A DNA stretch of 64,000 bases from an uncultured Lachnospiraceae bacterium (GCA_934293575.1 CAKQYU010000011.1:1-64000), one strand, 5' to 3'. Counted from the first letter of the stretch, positions 53,356 through 63,037 are shown. Numbers and translations are program-made. Notes: a model not told the origin generated them from the sequence alone.

Positions 53356-54849
53356 ATGATTACGAATTGGATAAAGGAATTGGTTCAATATGGTAAAGAG
53401 CAACAGCTTGTGGATGCGGATGATGAAGTATTTGTAACAAATCGTCTGTTGGAGCTGTTTGGACTTTCGGAATATGAAGAACCGGATACAATCGGGAAGG
53501 TTCGTCCCGTAAATGAAATTCTTGAGGATATGATGGATTATGCATACCGGGAAGGAATTATGAAGGAAGACACGATTACGGAAAAGGATTTGTTTGATAC
53601 AAAGATTATGGGATGTCTGACTCCTCAACCGAGTATTGTCCGTCGAGATTTTGCCGAAAGGCTGCAACATTCACCAAAGGAGGCAACCGATTATTATTAC
53701 CGGTTTAGTATTGCAACGAATTATATCCGGAAAGACCGGATTGCAAAGGATGAAAAATGGGTAACGCAGACGGAATACGGACCGATTGATATTACAATTA
53801 ATCTGTCAAAACCGGAAAAGGACCCAAGGGATATAGCAAAAGCGGGACAGGCAAAAAAATCCGGTTATCCGGCATGTCTGTTATGTAAAGAAAATGAAGG
53901 GTATGCAGGACATTTTACCCATCCGGCAAGACAGAATCACAGAATTATCCCGATTACATTGGATGGAGACCAATATTATTTACAGTATTCTCCTTATGTG
54001 TATTATAACGAGCATTGCATCATATTTAATGCAGAACATACACCGATGAAGATTGACAAGGCAACCGTTAAGAAACTGTTAGATTTTGTAGGACAGTTTC
54101 CGCATTATACGGCTGGTTCGAATGCAGACCTTCCGATTGTGGGTGGCTCGATTTTAAGTCATGACCATTTTCAGGGTGGCGGATATACATTTGCGATGGC
54201 AAAGGCAGAGTATGAAATGATGTTTACCATGAAGGGTTATGAATCGGTGACCGCAGGAATTATCAAGTGGCCGATGTCGGTAATACGGCTTCAGGGTAAG
54301 AATATCGATGCAGTTACGGAAGCTGCTGACCATATTCTTACAACATGGAGAGGCTACACAGATGAGGATGCATTTATATATGCACAGACGGAACATACAC
54401 CGCATAACACCATTACTCCAATTGCCCGTATGCGTGGAAATCTGTATGAACTGGATCTGGTTCTTCGTAATAACATTACAACAGAAGAATGTCCTTGGGG
54501 TGTGTATCATCCGTCAGCAGATTTACATCATATTAAGAAAGAAAATATCGGTTTGATTGAGGTTATGGGACTGGCGGTTCTCCCTGCAAGATTGAAAAAA
54601 GAAATGTCTGTACTTGCAGATGCTTTGTTGAAAAACGAGGATATCCGCGGGAATGAATTGATTGAAAAACATGCCGACTGGGTAGATGGCTGGAAGGCAG
54701 ATTATGAAATTACTCCCGAAAATGTAATGGATATTTTACATGATGAAATCAGTAAAGTATTCGTAAAAGTATTGGAATGTGCCGGTGTTTATAAGCGTAC
54801 GGAAGAAGGAAAACAGGCATTCCTGCGATTTATTGATGTTATCAAATAA
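53356..54849 (+). CDS. galT: galactose-1-phosphate uridylyltransferase, Firmicute type
   Basis: A 497-residue protein of the long GalT2 class (PF01087/PF02744), distinct from the ~350-residue E. coli type. Features: ITNWIKELVQYGKEQQL at the start, CLLCKENEGYAGHFTHPAR near 175, and IVGGSILSHDHFQGG with the HxH centre near 270. Last gene of the gal operon; terminator at 54890. Confidence 0.95.
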   Translation: MITNWIKELVQYGKEQQLVDADDEVFVTNRLLELFGLSEYEEPDTIGKVRPVNEILEDMMDYAYREGIMKEDTITEKDLFDTKIMGCLTPQPSIVRRDFAERLQHSPKEATDYYYRFSIATNYIRKDRIAKDEKWVTQTEYGPIDITINLSKPEKDPRDIAKAGQAKKSGYPACLLCKENEGYAGHFTHPARQNHRIIPITLDGDQYYLQYSPYVYYNEHCIIFNAEHTPMKIDKATVKKLLDFVGQFPHYTAGSNADLPIVGGSILSHDHFQGGGYTFAMAKAEYEMMFTMKGYESVTAGIIKWPMSVIRLQGKNIDAVTEAADHILTTWRGYTDEDAFIYAQTEHTPHNTITPIARMRGNLYELDLVLRNNITTEECPWGVYHPSADLHHIKKENIGLIEVMGLAVLPARLKKEMSVLADALLKNEDIRGNELIEKHADWVDGWKADYEITPENVMDILHDEISKVFVKVLECAGVYKRTEEGKQAFLRFIDVIK

Positions 54850-54889
54850 CATTTAAACTTTTAAAATAATAGATTTGCTCCCCCTAATG

Positions 54890-54935
54890 AGCCAATGCAA
54901 TTCCTCCTCCCCTTGAATTGCATTGGCTTGTTTTT
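54890..54935 (+). terminator. rho-independent terminator of galKET
   Basis: AGCCAATGCAATT and AATTGCATTGGCT form a perfect 13-bp stem with a 13-base pyrimidine-rich loop, then T residues. Confidence 0.9.
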
Positions 54936-55022
54936 AAGAACCGATAGCGTATTTCATGAAAATTGTGTGAAAAGACGCCAATGGGACGTGTAAAAATGAA
55001 ATAAATATTTTCAAATGAGAAA

Positions 55023-55058
55023 AAATAAGGTATACTCTTACAGGTGTATACCTTATTT
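55023..55058 (+). promoter_or_regulatory. perfect 13-bp hairpin in the ribH leader
   Basis: AAATAAGGTATAC and GTATACCTTATTT pair perfectly around a 10-base loop. TATACT at 55031 with TTTTCA 17 bases upstream could be a weak promoter whose -10 lies inside the stem. No FMN riboswitch is seen here. The remainder of 54936-55140 shows nothing. Confidence 0.45.
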
Positions 55059-55140
55059 TATGCAATATGAATGGATAAAATGGGAAAACAAAGTTATAAA
55101 TATATGTCTTAGGACATGGAAGATAGAAAGGATGAATCAT

Positions 55141-55602
55141 ATGAAGACATTAGAAGGAAAATTAGTAGCAAATGATATGAAGATTGGTATTGTGGCTGCA
55201 AGATTTAATGAATTTATTGTTTCAAAATTAATCGGTGGTGCAATGGATGGTTTGACCCGTCATGATATTCCGGAAGAGAATATCACATTGGCATGGGTTC
55301 CGGGTGCATTTGAAATTCCGGTTGTAGCAAAGAAGATGGCTGAGTCCGGAAAGTATGATGCGGTTATCTGTCTTGGTACGGTAATTCGTGGTGCAACCAG
55401 CCATTATGACTATGTATGTAATGAGGTATCAAAGGGAATTGCTCAGGTTTCAATGAATTACGGCGTACCTGTAATGTTTGGTATTGTTACAACAGAAAAT
55501 ATTGAACAGGCAATCGAACGTGCCGGAACAAAGGCAGGCAATAAGGGTTACGATTGTGCACTCGGTGCAATCGAAATGGTGAATTTACTAAAGCAGATTT
55601 AA
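55141..55602 (+). CDS. ribH: 6,7-dimethyl-8-ribityllumazine synthase
   Basis: A 153-residue lumazine synthase, penultimate step of riboflavin synthesis. Motifs: [25 protein letters not shown] and [17 protein letters not shown] with the catalytic His. ATG 55141 follows GAAAGGA; the longer frame from 55015 runs through the leader hairpin. It is 17 kb from the rest of the pathway and without the riboswitch. Confidence 0.95.
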   Translation: MKTLEGKLVANDMKIGIVAARFNEFIVSKLIGGAMDGLTRHDIPEENITLAWVPGAFEIPVVAKKMAESGKYDAVICLGTVIRGATSHYDYVCNEVSKGIAQVSMNYGVPVMFGIVTTENIEQAIERAGTKAGNKGYDCALGAIEMVNLLKQI

Positions 55603-55623
55603 TGACGATAAGGGAGATAACTT

Positions 55624-56415
55624 ATGTGCGCACTACTTTTTTTTGACATTGATGGCACATTGATTACATTGGATGATTCGCATACTTTTCCCGAGAGTAC
55701 AAAACAGGTGTTATTAAAGGCAAAGGATAAAGGTCACAAGATATTTATCAATACCGGACGTGTACGGACGGCAGTGGATAAACAGCTAAAAAATTTCCCA
55801 TTCGACGGTATGGTCTGCGGATGTGGTACTTATATTGAATATGAAGGTCAGTCGCTATATCACATAAGCCTGAAGCAGGAGGATTGTGTAACTTACGCAA
55901 GAAGGCTGCATGAATGTGGCGTGGAAACTGTGTTTGAGGGAAAGAATCAGTTATATGTTGACGGCAATCATGGAAAAGGCGAGTTTCTGGAATTTATCTT
56001 TGATTATTTTTCGAAAAATTCAGAAATGCCGATTGGAAATTATCTGGATGCAGATATACAGTATGATAAGTTTACAACTTATTTAAGACCGGGGTGCAAT
56101 GAAAAGTTATTTTATGAAACCTTTGAGACGGATTTCCATCTGATTCCGCACGGTGGACAGGTAATTGAAGCAGTACCCAGACATACATCGAAGGCGACCG
56201 GTATTCATTTTTTGGAAGAATATCTAAAGTGTTCCCATGAGAACAGTTATGCATTTGGGGATTCCATCAATGACATGGAAATGTTGCGGTATGTTCCACA
56301 TTCCATCGGAATGGGAAATGCGGTTTCACAGGTAAAAGATGTTGTGGAATTTGTGACAGAGGATGTAACAGCGGATGGAATTGCTGTCGCAATGAAACAT
56401 TATAATCTAATATAA
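55624..56415 (+). CDS. Cof-type HAD-IIB phosphatase
   Basis: A 263-residue HAD hydrolase: motif I FFDIDGTLI (residues 6-14), motif II FINTGR, and motif IV AFGDSINDMEML near 217. The cap between them is type IIB. Relatives dephosphorylate sugar phosphates, FMN or PLP. It starts 21 bases after ribH and is probably co-transcribed; a role as the phosphatase that makes the ribitylaminouracil substrate of RibH is possible but unproven. Confidence 0.85.
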   Translation: MCALLFFDIDGTLITLDDSHTFPESTKQVLLKAKDKGHKIFINTGRVRTAVDKQLKNFPFDGMVCGCGTYIEYEGQSLYHISLKQEDCVTYARRLHECGVETVFEGKNQLYVDGNHGKGEFLEFIFDYFSKNSEMPIGNYLDADIQYDKFTTYLRPGCNEKLFYETFETDFHLIPHGGQVIEAVPRHTSKATGIHFLEEYLKCSHENSYAFGDSINDMEMLRYVPHSIGMGNAVSQVKDVVEFVTEDVTADGIAVAMKHYNLI

Positions 56416-56463
56416 TTAGAGTCTGGTTACGGATTCTGATATGAAACAGAAGGAGGAAAGAAT

Positions 56464-58260
56464 ATGTTGCGTTTGCAGGATAAACAATTACATTGGATTT
56501 TATTGTTAATTCTGGTGGCTGGCGGCATATTCTTTTTTGTGTTTGGATATTCTGTAATTCCAAGGAATCAGGAAACAGTCTCTGTGATTCCTGTTATGGA
56601 TTCTTTTTCGGATGGATGGCTGTATCAGAAGGAATCGGATACCGAAATTGTCAGTTTTCCGGCATCCTATTCGGAAAAGGACGGAGAAAGTTTTACTTTT
56701 TACCACCGGGTTCCGGATATGAACAATGAACCGCTCTATTTATTGTTTACCACGAATGGACAGAGTGTAAAGGCATATATCGATGGTCAGTTGGTTTATG
56801 AGAACAAAAAGCAGGAAGAAGGAATTAAAGCCTATCATGTTATCCCTCTTTTGCCGGAATATCATAACAAGAGTATTTCATTGACATATCAGCAGACAAA
56901 GGACAAGGAGATAGCGATTCCGGAGGTATTTGTCGGAACACGGACAAGCCTTTACGGACAGTTGTTAAAGGACAACGGAGTCTTTATGATATGGGGCGGA
57001 TGTCTGATTCTTGCAGGGTTGATATTGCTTGGTGTCTGGTGTCTGATAAAAAATACAGGTTATGCAAAGAAACCATTGTTATACGGAAGTCTGGAAAGTC
57101 TGGTGATTGGTTTGCTGGCAATTGTTCAGGGAAATCTTTTACCGATTTTAACCGGATGGAATTATGGAACCTATTTTATACGGCTGAGTGGGATGATTTT
57201 GTTATTGTTATTGCATTTGTGCCTGTTAAGATGTTTTACCTACCAAAAAACAGTATTATCCGGTATTGATATCGGTGTGATTGTTGCATTTGTCTATGAT
57301 ATTAGTGTGATGGTATTGTTGATTTTTCATCTGGTATCGATTGGATGGCTTTATCGAATCAGTGTGATTCTTCTGCTTGTGGCAGTTTTGGTTTATACCG
57401 TTTTGTTTGGCTATCTGGTTGTGGAACAGAAACGGAAGGAGTGCCGGTTGGCATTGTATGGTAACTTGATTCTGGTTATCGGTTTTCTTGTTCAGATTAT
57501 GATGTCGATTGTCGGAAAGGACATTACCTACAACAGGATATTCCTGCCGATAGCAATTACGGTGTATCTGATATTTTTACTGGCTGTCAGTATAAAACGT
57601 GCTGTTTATGTCGAACCTGAAAAGGAAGACCTTCCATATGATGAGGCTGCAATCAGAAACCGGGTAATTGAACAGATGAATCCAAATCTTTTGTTTGCTT
57701 CCTTTCATACATTGCAGAGTCTGATTAAAACAAAATCAGCCAACAGTAATAAGATGATTTATTATATTTCCGTATATATGAAGGGTAATTTAAAGGCATT
57801 GGAAAAACAGGGAGAAATTATTCCGTTTTCCGAAGAAATGGAGCATATTCTGGCATATCTGCAATTACAGAAAACCAGAAATGACAATCTAAAATTTGCG
57901 GTAGAATGTAAGGTGACGGAATTTTTTGTACCAAGACATTGTATTGAACCGTTGGTGGAAAATGCAGTGAAATATGGAGTTGGCGGCAGACAGAACAAAG
58001 GAAATGTTGTGGTACGAACCTATATGCGGGCAGAGGGTTATGCAATTCAAATCATTGATGATGGAATTGGATTTGATAAGAAAAATTTGAAACAGACAAG
58101 TAATACATCAATTCTTTATCTGATGTCACAGCTAGAACAGTTGTGCAAGGCACAGACCGAGATTATCTCCCATGAAGGAAAGGGTACGGTAATCACGATT
58201 GTGCTGCCGATGTTAGAGAATGATTTGATGGAAACAACACAGGAACAGACTACATTGTAG
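56464..58260 (+). CDS. LytS/YesM-like sensor protein lacking the phospho-acceptor histidine
   Basis: A 598-residue membrane protein: N-terminal span, an extracellular beta-sandwich (about 40-165), then seven to eight membrane spans (about 170-390), and a cytoplasmic kinase-like part. The His_kinase box reads EQMNPNLLFASFHTLQSL, with Asn408 where INPHFLYN has its His. The N box PLVENAVKYG and DDGIGFD remain but the GxGL G2 box is absent (NTSILYLMSQ). Probably a sensory pseudokinase. No response regulator adjoins; it is followed after 13 bases by the DUF1189 gene. Confidence 0.8.
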   Translation: MLRLQDKQLHWILLLILVAGGIFFFVFGYSVIPRNQETVSVIPVMDSFSDGWLYQKESDTEIVSFPASYSEKDGESFTFYHRVPDMNNEPLYLLFTTNGQSVKAYIDGQLVYENKKQEEGIKAYHVIPLLPEYHNKSISLTYQQTKDKEIAIPEVFVGTRTSLYGQLLKDNGVFMIWGGCLILAGLILLGVWCLIKNTGYAKKPLLYGSLESLVIGLLAIVQGNLLPILTGWNYGTYFIRLSGMILLLLLHLCLLRCFTYQKTVLSGIDIGVIVAFVYDISVMVLLIFHLVSIGWLYRISVILLLVAVLVYTVLFGYLVVEQKRKECRLALYGNLILVIGFLVQIMMSIVGKDITYNRIFLPIAITVYLIFLLAVSIKRAVYVEPEKEDLPYDEAAIRNRVIEQMNPNLLFASFHTLQSLIKTKSANSNKMIYYISVYMKGNLKALEKQGEIIPFSEEMEHILAYLQLQKTRNDNLKFAVECKVTEFFVPRHCIEPLVENAVKYGVGGRQNKGNVVVRTYMRAEGYAIQIIDDGIGFDKKNLKQTSNTSILYLMSQLEQLCKAQTEIISHEGKGTVITIVLPMLENDLMETTQEQTTL

Positions 58261-58273
58261 AATCGGAGGTATC

Positions 58274-59083
58274 ATGGAAACGAATAATAATACAGACAAT
58301 ACAATCAAATTGGCAGATCGATTTTTAATTGCGATGTTTTCACCAAAAGAATATGGAAGGATTTTAAAGGAAAAACAGAGTAAACTGGTACAGTTTTTAT
58401 TTGTATTGATACTGTTGATTACAATGGTGCGCTATCTGATTCCGACACTTGCTATGGTAGCCGGAATGGGTGGCTTTGAAAAAATACTCACAAAAGAAAT
58501 CCCGACCTTTTCCATTGAAAATGGAGAACTATCCATAGATAAGCGGGTAGAACAAAAGGATGAGATAAACGGCGTTTATTTGCTGGTAGATACCGATGAA
58601 AAGAAATTCAGTGAGAAGGATATTCCGGATGATGTCATAGAAGCGGTTATGGTAAGTGGAAGTAATATGCTGGTATATAATAAATATATGGCAACCGGAC
58701 AGAAATGCTCAGAAATTAAATTTTCCGACTGGAAGGATTTTGTATTGAATAATCAGCTTCTGGTAAATCATGTGGGATATTTTTATCTGGGAATTGGAAT
58801 TATGGTTATTACCATGTATTTTGTGGAATTTGCGAAATACCTTCTGATCGGTTTGGGCTATGCGCTGTTTATGCTGCTATATTCCAATCTGCTGATGAGA
58901 CCGGTAAGCTTTGGAAAGGCATACAAAGCTTCCATGTTCGCACAGGCAATCGGAACAATCGTATATTCCATTACCTGTGGAATCGGAAATGCAGTATTTA
59001 TTGTTGCGGGAAATGTATTCCAGTTTATGGTTGCCCTTTTCATCTTGCAAAGGGTATTATTACCGATAAAAAGATTAGATTGA
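58274..59083 (+). CDS. DUF1189-family membrane protein
   Basis: A 269-residue protein with a first span at about 38-60, an extracytoplasmic domain holding IPTFSIENGELSIDKRVEQ (the family hallmark of DUF1189), then four spans. Function unknown; related proteins are linked to maltodextrin uptake or envelope stress in Firmicutes. Its last nine bases overlap the convergent CYTH gene. Confidence 0.75.
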   Translation: METNNNTDNTIKLADRFLIAMFSPKEYGRILKEKQSKLVQFLFVLILLITMVRYLIPTLAMVAGMGGFEKILTKEIPTFSIENGELSIDKRVEQKDEINGVYLLVDTDEKKFSEKDIPDDVIEAVMVSGSNMLVYNKYMATGQKCSEIKFSDWKDFVLNNQLLVNHVGYFYLGIGIMVITMYFVEFAKYLLIGLGYALFMLLYSNLLMRPVSFGKAYKASMFAQAIGTIVYSITCGIGNAVFIVAGNVFQFMVALFILQRVLLPIKRLD

Positions 59084-59560
59084 TTGCAGAAGCTTTGAAA
59101 TGTCTTCTTCTTTCATCTGACTGAGATTTGAATTGTGGAATGTATGAGTTTTCGTAACCTCTCTTCCAAACCACTTTGGAGGAAGGTAAGAAAGGGCATC
59201 TGCCTCGGATGAAAATTCTACTTCTGCAAGGAATAATCCCTGAAAGACACCGTGAAAAACATCTAATTCGATTGTAAGATTTTGTTTTTCCGGTATTTCA
59301 TAACGTGTTTTTGTAATAATATTGCCATCCGTTTTGGCAAGTAATTTTTCATATGCTTCACCGGATAGAGGGAATTCGACTTCTTCCCGTTTCATAAGTC
59401 CGGGACCTTTGTATGTCAGGATATAGTCCTGATTTTTTTTTCGTATTCTAAGAACAGGTTCGGTAATAATATATGCCTGTTCCAATTCATGGTGAGGATA
59501 CCCTGAAAGATTCTCCGGAAGATGATTTTCATCAACTAAAAATTTTCGTTCAATTTCCAT
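59075..59560 (-). CDS. CYTH-domain triphosphate-processing protein
   Basis: A 161-residue protein with the CYTH signature MEIERKFLVD (ExExK at the start), RIRKKNQDYILTYKGPG, KTRYEI and AEVEFSSEADA along the beta tunnel. Bacterial members are tripolyphosphatases, thiamine triphosphatases or class IV adenylyl cyclases. The start follows a GGAG site on the minus strand. Confidence 0.88.
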   Translation of the reverse strand: MEIERKFLVDENHLPENLSGYPHHELEQAYIITEPVLRIRKKNQDYILTYKGPGLMKREEVEFPLSGEAYEKLLAKTDGNIITKTRYEIPEKQNLTIELDVFHGVFQGLFLAEVEFSSEADALSYLPPKWFGREVTKTHTFHNSNLSQMKEEDISKLLQSI

Positions 59561-59666
59561 TTTTTACTCCAATCTGATATCAATTCATAATCTATTTATC
59601 CGTATTTTATAGACGAATTTTTTGCGTGTCAACACCAATTTTAGGGTAAATCAAGTCAAATTTTTA

Positions 59667-59699
59667 CCACTTGTTACAATAAAACGACCAGTTGTTACA
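59667..59699. promoter_or_regulatory. 21-bp-period direct repeat upstream of esaB
   Basis: CCACTTGTTACA (59667) and CCAGTTGTTACA (59688) are direct copies with one difference, exactly 21 bp apart. A possible -10 TATAGT lies at 59728. Tandem sites with this period are typical of LytTR-type regulators, though the core only partly fits. The 59561-59859 gap shows nothing else. Confidence 0.4.
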
Positions 59700-59859
59700 C
59701 TTCGCGTTTTAGCGGGAAAAAATATGTTATAGTAAGGGAGTTGATAATAATCGAAATTTGTCAGATAAAATAGAAAGGTATGAATGTATGATAATCATAC
59801 ACCGAATTGGATGAAGATTCAATCAGTATATGAAATAAGAACAAGATAGGGATGAAAAA

Positions 59860-60084
59860 ATGTACACACTTACAATAAGACAAAAATCAAAAGAGATAGA
59901 TATCAAGGTTCTTCCAAATCAAAGAATACATGCTGTTTTACAGGTGTTAAAAGAAAATAGGCATATATCAGGAGAAGTTGACAAGATATATGTATATTCC
60001 GAAAGAAGGCAGGAATATTTGAATCAGATGATGACATTTCGTCAGGCAGGAATTTATTCGGGAGATACATTGGAATTGCAGTAA
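59860..60084 (+). CDS. esaB: EsaB/YukD-like ubiquitin-fold protein
   Basis: A 74-residue protein with a ubiquitin-like pattern: YTLTIRQKSKEIDIKVLPNQ, a helix, then VYSERRQEYLNQMMTF and GIYSGDTLELQ. EsaB/YukD is a cytoplasmic accessory of the type VIIb secretion system. The stop overlaps ATG 60084, but the next gene more likely starts at 60117. EssC, EssB and WXG100 genes are not in view. Confidence 0.75.
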   Translation: MYTLTIRQKSKEIDIKVLPNQRIHAVLQVLKENRHISGEVDKIYVYSERRQEYLNQMMTFRQAGIYSGDTLELQ

Positions 60085-60116
60085 TGGATAATTATGCAAA
60101 AGGGGAGGATATATTT

Positions 60117-60854
60117 ATGAACAGGATAAAAAAACTAATATGTGTGATTTTGGGGTGTGTTTATCTTTTATTTAATTTAGGAATATTTATGGTTATACGA
60201 ACAAATTTATTCATAAAATTGTTTTGGGAAGCTATTCTTAATATTAGTTTGTCAACAATGTTATTGTTTCTTTTATGGTATGGAAGTCAGAAATTATTAA
60301 AAATAGAAAGAAAAACTTTTTTTGGATTTTTATTATCCGGAACTTTTTTGAGTTGGCTGGGATGTGTTGTATGCATATTTTATTTAGATGCAATTGCAGC
60401 TGTTGTCGGAGGTGTATATTTGTTTTGTGTCATTGGTATGTCGGTTATGATATGCCTGTGTGTGATAAAGAAATGGATATGTGTAATAGAGGGAATGATT
60501 TGTTTTTTATGTATAGAACGAATGTATGCAGTTTTTTTAGATGAATATGGTTTGTTTACACCATATGTTGGGAAAAGGACGGCAATTTGCTTAATATGCC
60601 TGTTATCATTAGTACTACTACTATTGATGTGGACTGTAAGTTGTAGAAGATTACAAATACAAGCAAAAAAATGGGGAATTAATGTAATTCTGGGTGGATA
60701 TTTTAGTCTTTTTTTCTGGCCGGCAAATAATTTTTTTAGCGCTGGAGCAGATTGGAAATTAAAAATGGAATATTTATTATTTTTCTTGACTATACCGGTA
60801 ATAATTTGCTGTAGCATTGCAGGGTTCGGAAAATTGTGCAAAATGAAGGAGTAG
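60117..60854 (+). CDS. polytopic membrane protein of unknown function
   Basis: A 245-residue protein, Ile/Leu/Cys-rich, with seven or so spans. ATG 60117 follows GGGGAGGA. It is not recognisable as EssA, EssB, EssC or EsaA. It overlaps nothing but ends six bases before the next start, so it belongs to the EsaB transcription unit. Confidence 0.7.
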   Translation: MNRIKKLICVILGCVYLLFNLGIFMVIRTNLFIKLFWEAILNISLSTMLLFLLWYGSQKLLKIERKTFFGFLLSGTFLSWLGCVVCIFYLDAIAAVVGGVYLFCVIGMSVMICLCVIKKWICVIEGMICFLCIERMYAVFLDEYGLFTPYVGKRTAICLICLLSLVLLLLMWTVSCRRLQIQAKKWGINVILGGYFSLFFWPANNFFSAGADWKLKMEYLLFFLTIPVIICCSIAGFGKLCKMKE

Positions 60855-60859
60855 TGCCT

Positions 60860-61594
60860 ATGAAAAAACGATGTGTATTTGTAATGGTCATTTTCCTTAT
60901 CATTTGTGTAATAGCTGGAGGTTTCGTATATAAGAAGATTACTTCAAAGCAAACACAAAATATTACAGGTAATTTGGAAATTAATAAAGAAGAAGTATTG
61001 GAAATTAATAAAGAAAAAGTAAATGAGATAGAAAAAAGGGAATGGAGAGAAAGTGAGGAATCCCATCCATTTAAGGTCTTACCGGATCCGAATGAGGAAG
61101 GTGAGTTGGTTAACCGGACATGGGAAGAAATCTGGGAAGAGTATAACAAGGGACATTATAATAAAGAACCGGTAAATATAGATAGAATACAAAGGTTATA
61201 TATTTGTGTCAGTACTCCATATGCAGATATGACGAATGTCGAATTAGGAATGGCTGTTAACTTTGATGAAGGCGGATTCTACAGAGATTCGGTATGGTGG
61301 TATTATGACGAAGGTCCGACAGATTCTATATCACAGGATAATATGAATGAAATAAAAAATATATTAAAAAATCATATATACGGACATGACTGGAAATATG
61401 AATATGATGACGACGTGGAGGTAAGGGATATTGCTACATCTGAAGTTGATACCGAATATACTTACCAAATTATATTAGTGGATGAATACGGGAAAATGGA
61501 AGTATATAGAGGATGTGGAAGAGTTCCAAATGATTTTGAGGATTTTCTCAATGAAATGAGCACATTGTATGATTCGGTAATGGATGATGAATAG
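60860..61594 (+). CDS. membrane-anchored extracytoplasmic protein of unknown function
   Basis: A 244-residue protein: one N-terminal span (residues 5-25), a Glu/Lys-rich stalk with a repeated LEINKE motif, then an acidic Trp/Tyr-rich domain. ATG 60860 follows AAGGAG. No family recognised. In this setting immunity or envelope function is possible but not shown. A 22-codon frame with a hydrophobic stretch follows at 61607-61675 and may be chance. Confidence 0.65.
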   Translation: MKKRCVFVMVIFLIICVIAGGFVYKKITSKQTQNITGNLEINKEEVLEINKEKVNEIEKREWRESEESHPFKVLPDPNEEGELVNRTWEEIWEEYNKGHYNKEPVNIDRIQRLYICVSTPYADMTNVELGMAVNFDEGGFYRDSVWWYYDEGPTDSISQDNMNEIKNILKNHIYGHDWKYEYDDDVEVRDIATSEVDTEYTYQIILVDEYGKMEVYRGCGRVPNDFEDFLNEMSTLYDSVMDDE

Positions 61595-61716
61595 GATGTG
61601 AAGAATATGTGGGAGGCTATTTACGCAATTATATGGATCGGGAAAACCAGAAAAAACAGGAAGAAAACAGAGTAAAAAGGTTTTGTAAATGTAGGGAAGA
61701 AGGAGGAAAGGTAGAG

Positions 61717-62619
61717 ATGACGCAAAAAGTATTAAGCGTTTTGATGATATTTGTGTTAGGTGGATTTATGGGGAATTTCTTTCAACATGATTTCCATACG
61801 GAAGAATTGTATTGGACGGAGTATGATTCCGATGAAAATGGATATGTGACGGGAGGTTCTGTCTATTTATATCATGATACGAAAATAGAATGTATTGACC
61901 ATCAGATATTAAATAATACTTATAAATACGGAGAGAATATCGTCGGTGTAAAAGGATTGTGTTTAAATCAGAAGGGGTTTGAGGGAATTGTAATTTATAA
62001 TGTTAATAATGGAGAAATGCAGGAAATTTTAAGTTTGGATAGGATTGAAAAAGCCCTTTGCAAAAATGAAAGTGAATGGGCAGGATTTGAGGGCTGCATT
62101 CAAATGTCTGAAGATAAAGATAAATTTTATTTTTCTTATAATGATAAATTGGTATGTTATGACGCAAACCAGGATGAATTATCAATAATAGAGGAGACAT
62201 ATCTTTCATCGTTAGCACTAAATGAAAAAGAAACAGGATTATATTATTCGACTGCCGGAAAATTAATGTTTTATGATTTTTCTACAGAGCAGACAGAGGA
62301 AATCTGTTCGGGAATAGGTACATTTTCACTTGCAAAGGGGGATGCATTTATCGTTTATGTACATAAAGAGAAGGATGAAATATGGAAGTATGATTTTAAT
62401 TCGGATAAAAAAGAAAAACTTTGTGATTTGAAAAGTTTGGGCAATAATCAAATTGTTATATCAGAGGATAACAAATGCTTTGTATATATGGACAGTAAAG
62501 AATCCATTATTCCAACGAATTTCAAATATTACATAATAGAATATAACATGGAAAATGGAAGAAAACAGGTGCTATATAAAGGAAAATATGGGGAAGTTGT
62601 TAATAGTTTAGCTGGATAG
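61717..62619 (+). CDS. anchored beta-propeller-like protein with 3' frameshift
   Basis: A 300-residue product: N-terminal membrane anchor (residues 4-22), then repeated strand units with Tyr/Asp turns (KDKFYFSYNDKLVCYDANQD, ETGLYYSTAGKLMFYD, KGDAFIVYVHKEKDEIWKYD), resembling DUF5050 or propeller blades. ATG 61717 follows GGAGGAAAG. After the stop at 62619 the next frame continues the same pattern (SRIDKDGTIYFAGNTKD) to a stop at 62726, so the native gene probably was ~35 codons longer and has a frameshift near 62605-62615. Confidence 0.65.
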   Translation: MTQKVLSVLMIFVLGGFMGNFFQHDFHTEELYWTEYDSDENGYVTGGSVYLYHDTKIECIDHQILNNTYKYGENIVGVKGLCLNQKGFEGIVIYNVNNGEMQEILSLDRIEKALCKNESEWAGFEGCIQMSEDKDKFYFSYNDKLVCYDANQDELSIIEETYLSSLALNEKETGLYYSTAGKLMFYDFSTEQTEEICSGIGTFSLAKGDAFIVYVHKEKDEIWKYDFNSDKKEKLCDLKSLGNNQIVISEDNKCFVYMDSKESIIPTNFKYYIIEYNMENGRKQVLYKGKYGEVVNSLAG

Positions 62620-62737
62620 AAGAGAAAAATCTAGTTAGCAGAATAGATAAAGATGGAACAATATATTTTGCTGGAAATACGAAAGATAGATTGGAGATGT
62701 CTGTAGATAAGAAACTATCACAATAGTAGTCAGAGCA

Positions 62738-63037
62738 ATGAAGGTAGCAAATTATACAGGTACTGAACAGGATGCAAAAATGGAAATTGGAGATGTGGGA
62801 GCTCTTAGCAGATATTATTATTTCCAAACAAAGGATGTACAATCGCAAAAAGTAGATTTTCATCTTATTACATTTATAAAAATTAAATATTATCATATGT
62901 GGGTAGAAACTACGATAACACAGTATGATAAAGATGGGAAAATTGTGGGAGAAGAACAAATGTTATCTCTTTGGTATTTAACGTATTTGGATGACGAATG
63001 GGATGTTGTAGCTGCATTTGATACTCCGTGCAACTGA
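62738..63037 (+). CDS. hypothetical protein, possibly a fragment
   Basis: A 99-residue soluble product, mixed strand pattern ending in LDDEWDVVAAFDTPCN. There is no ribosome binding site before ATG 62738, and the frame stays open nine codons upstream to a stop, so it may be the tail of a larger degraded gene. It overlaps the RHS remnant by ten bases. Confidence 0.45.
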   Translation: MKVANYTGTEQDAKMEIGDVGALSRYYYFQTKDVQSQKVDFHLITFIKIKYYHMWVETTITQYDKDGKIVGEEQMLSLWYLTYLDDEWDVVAAFDTPCN

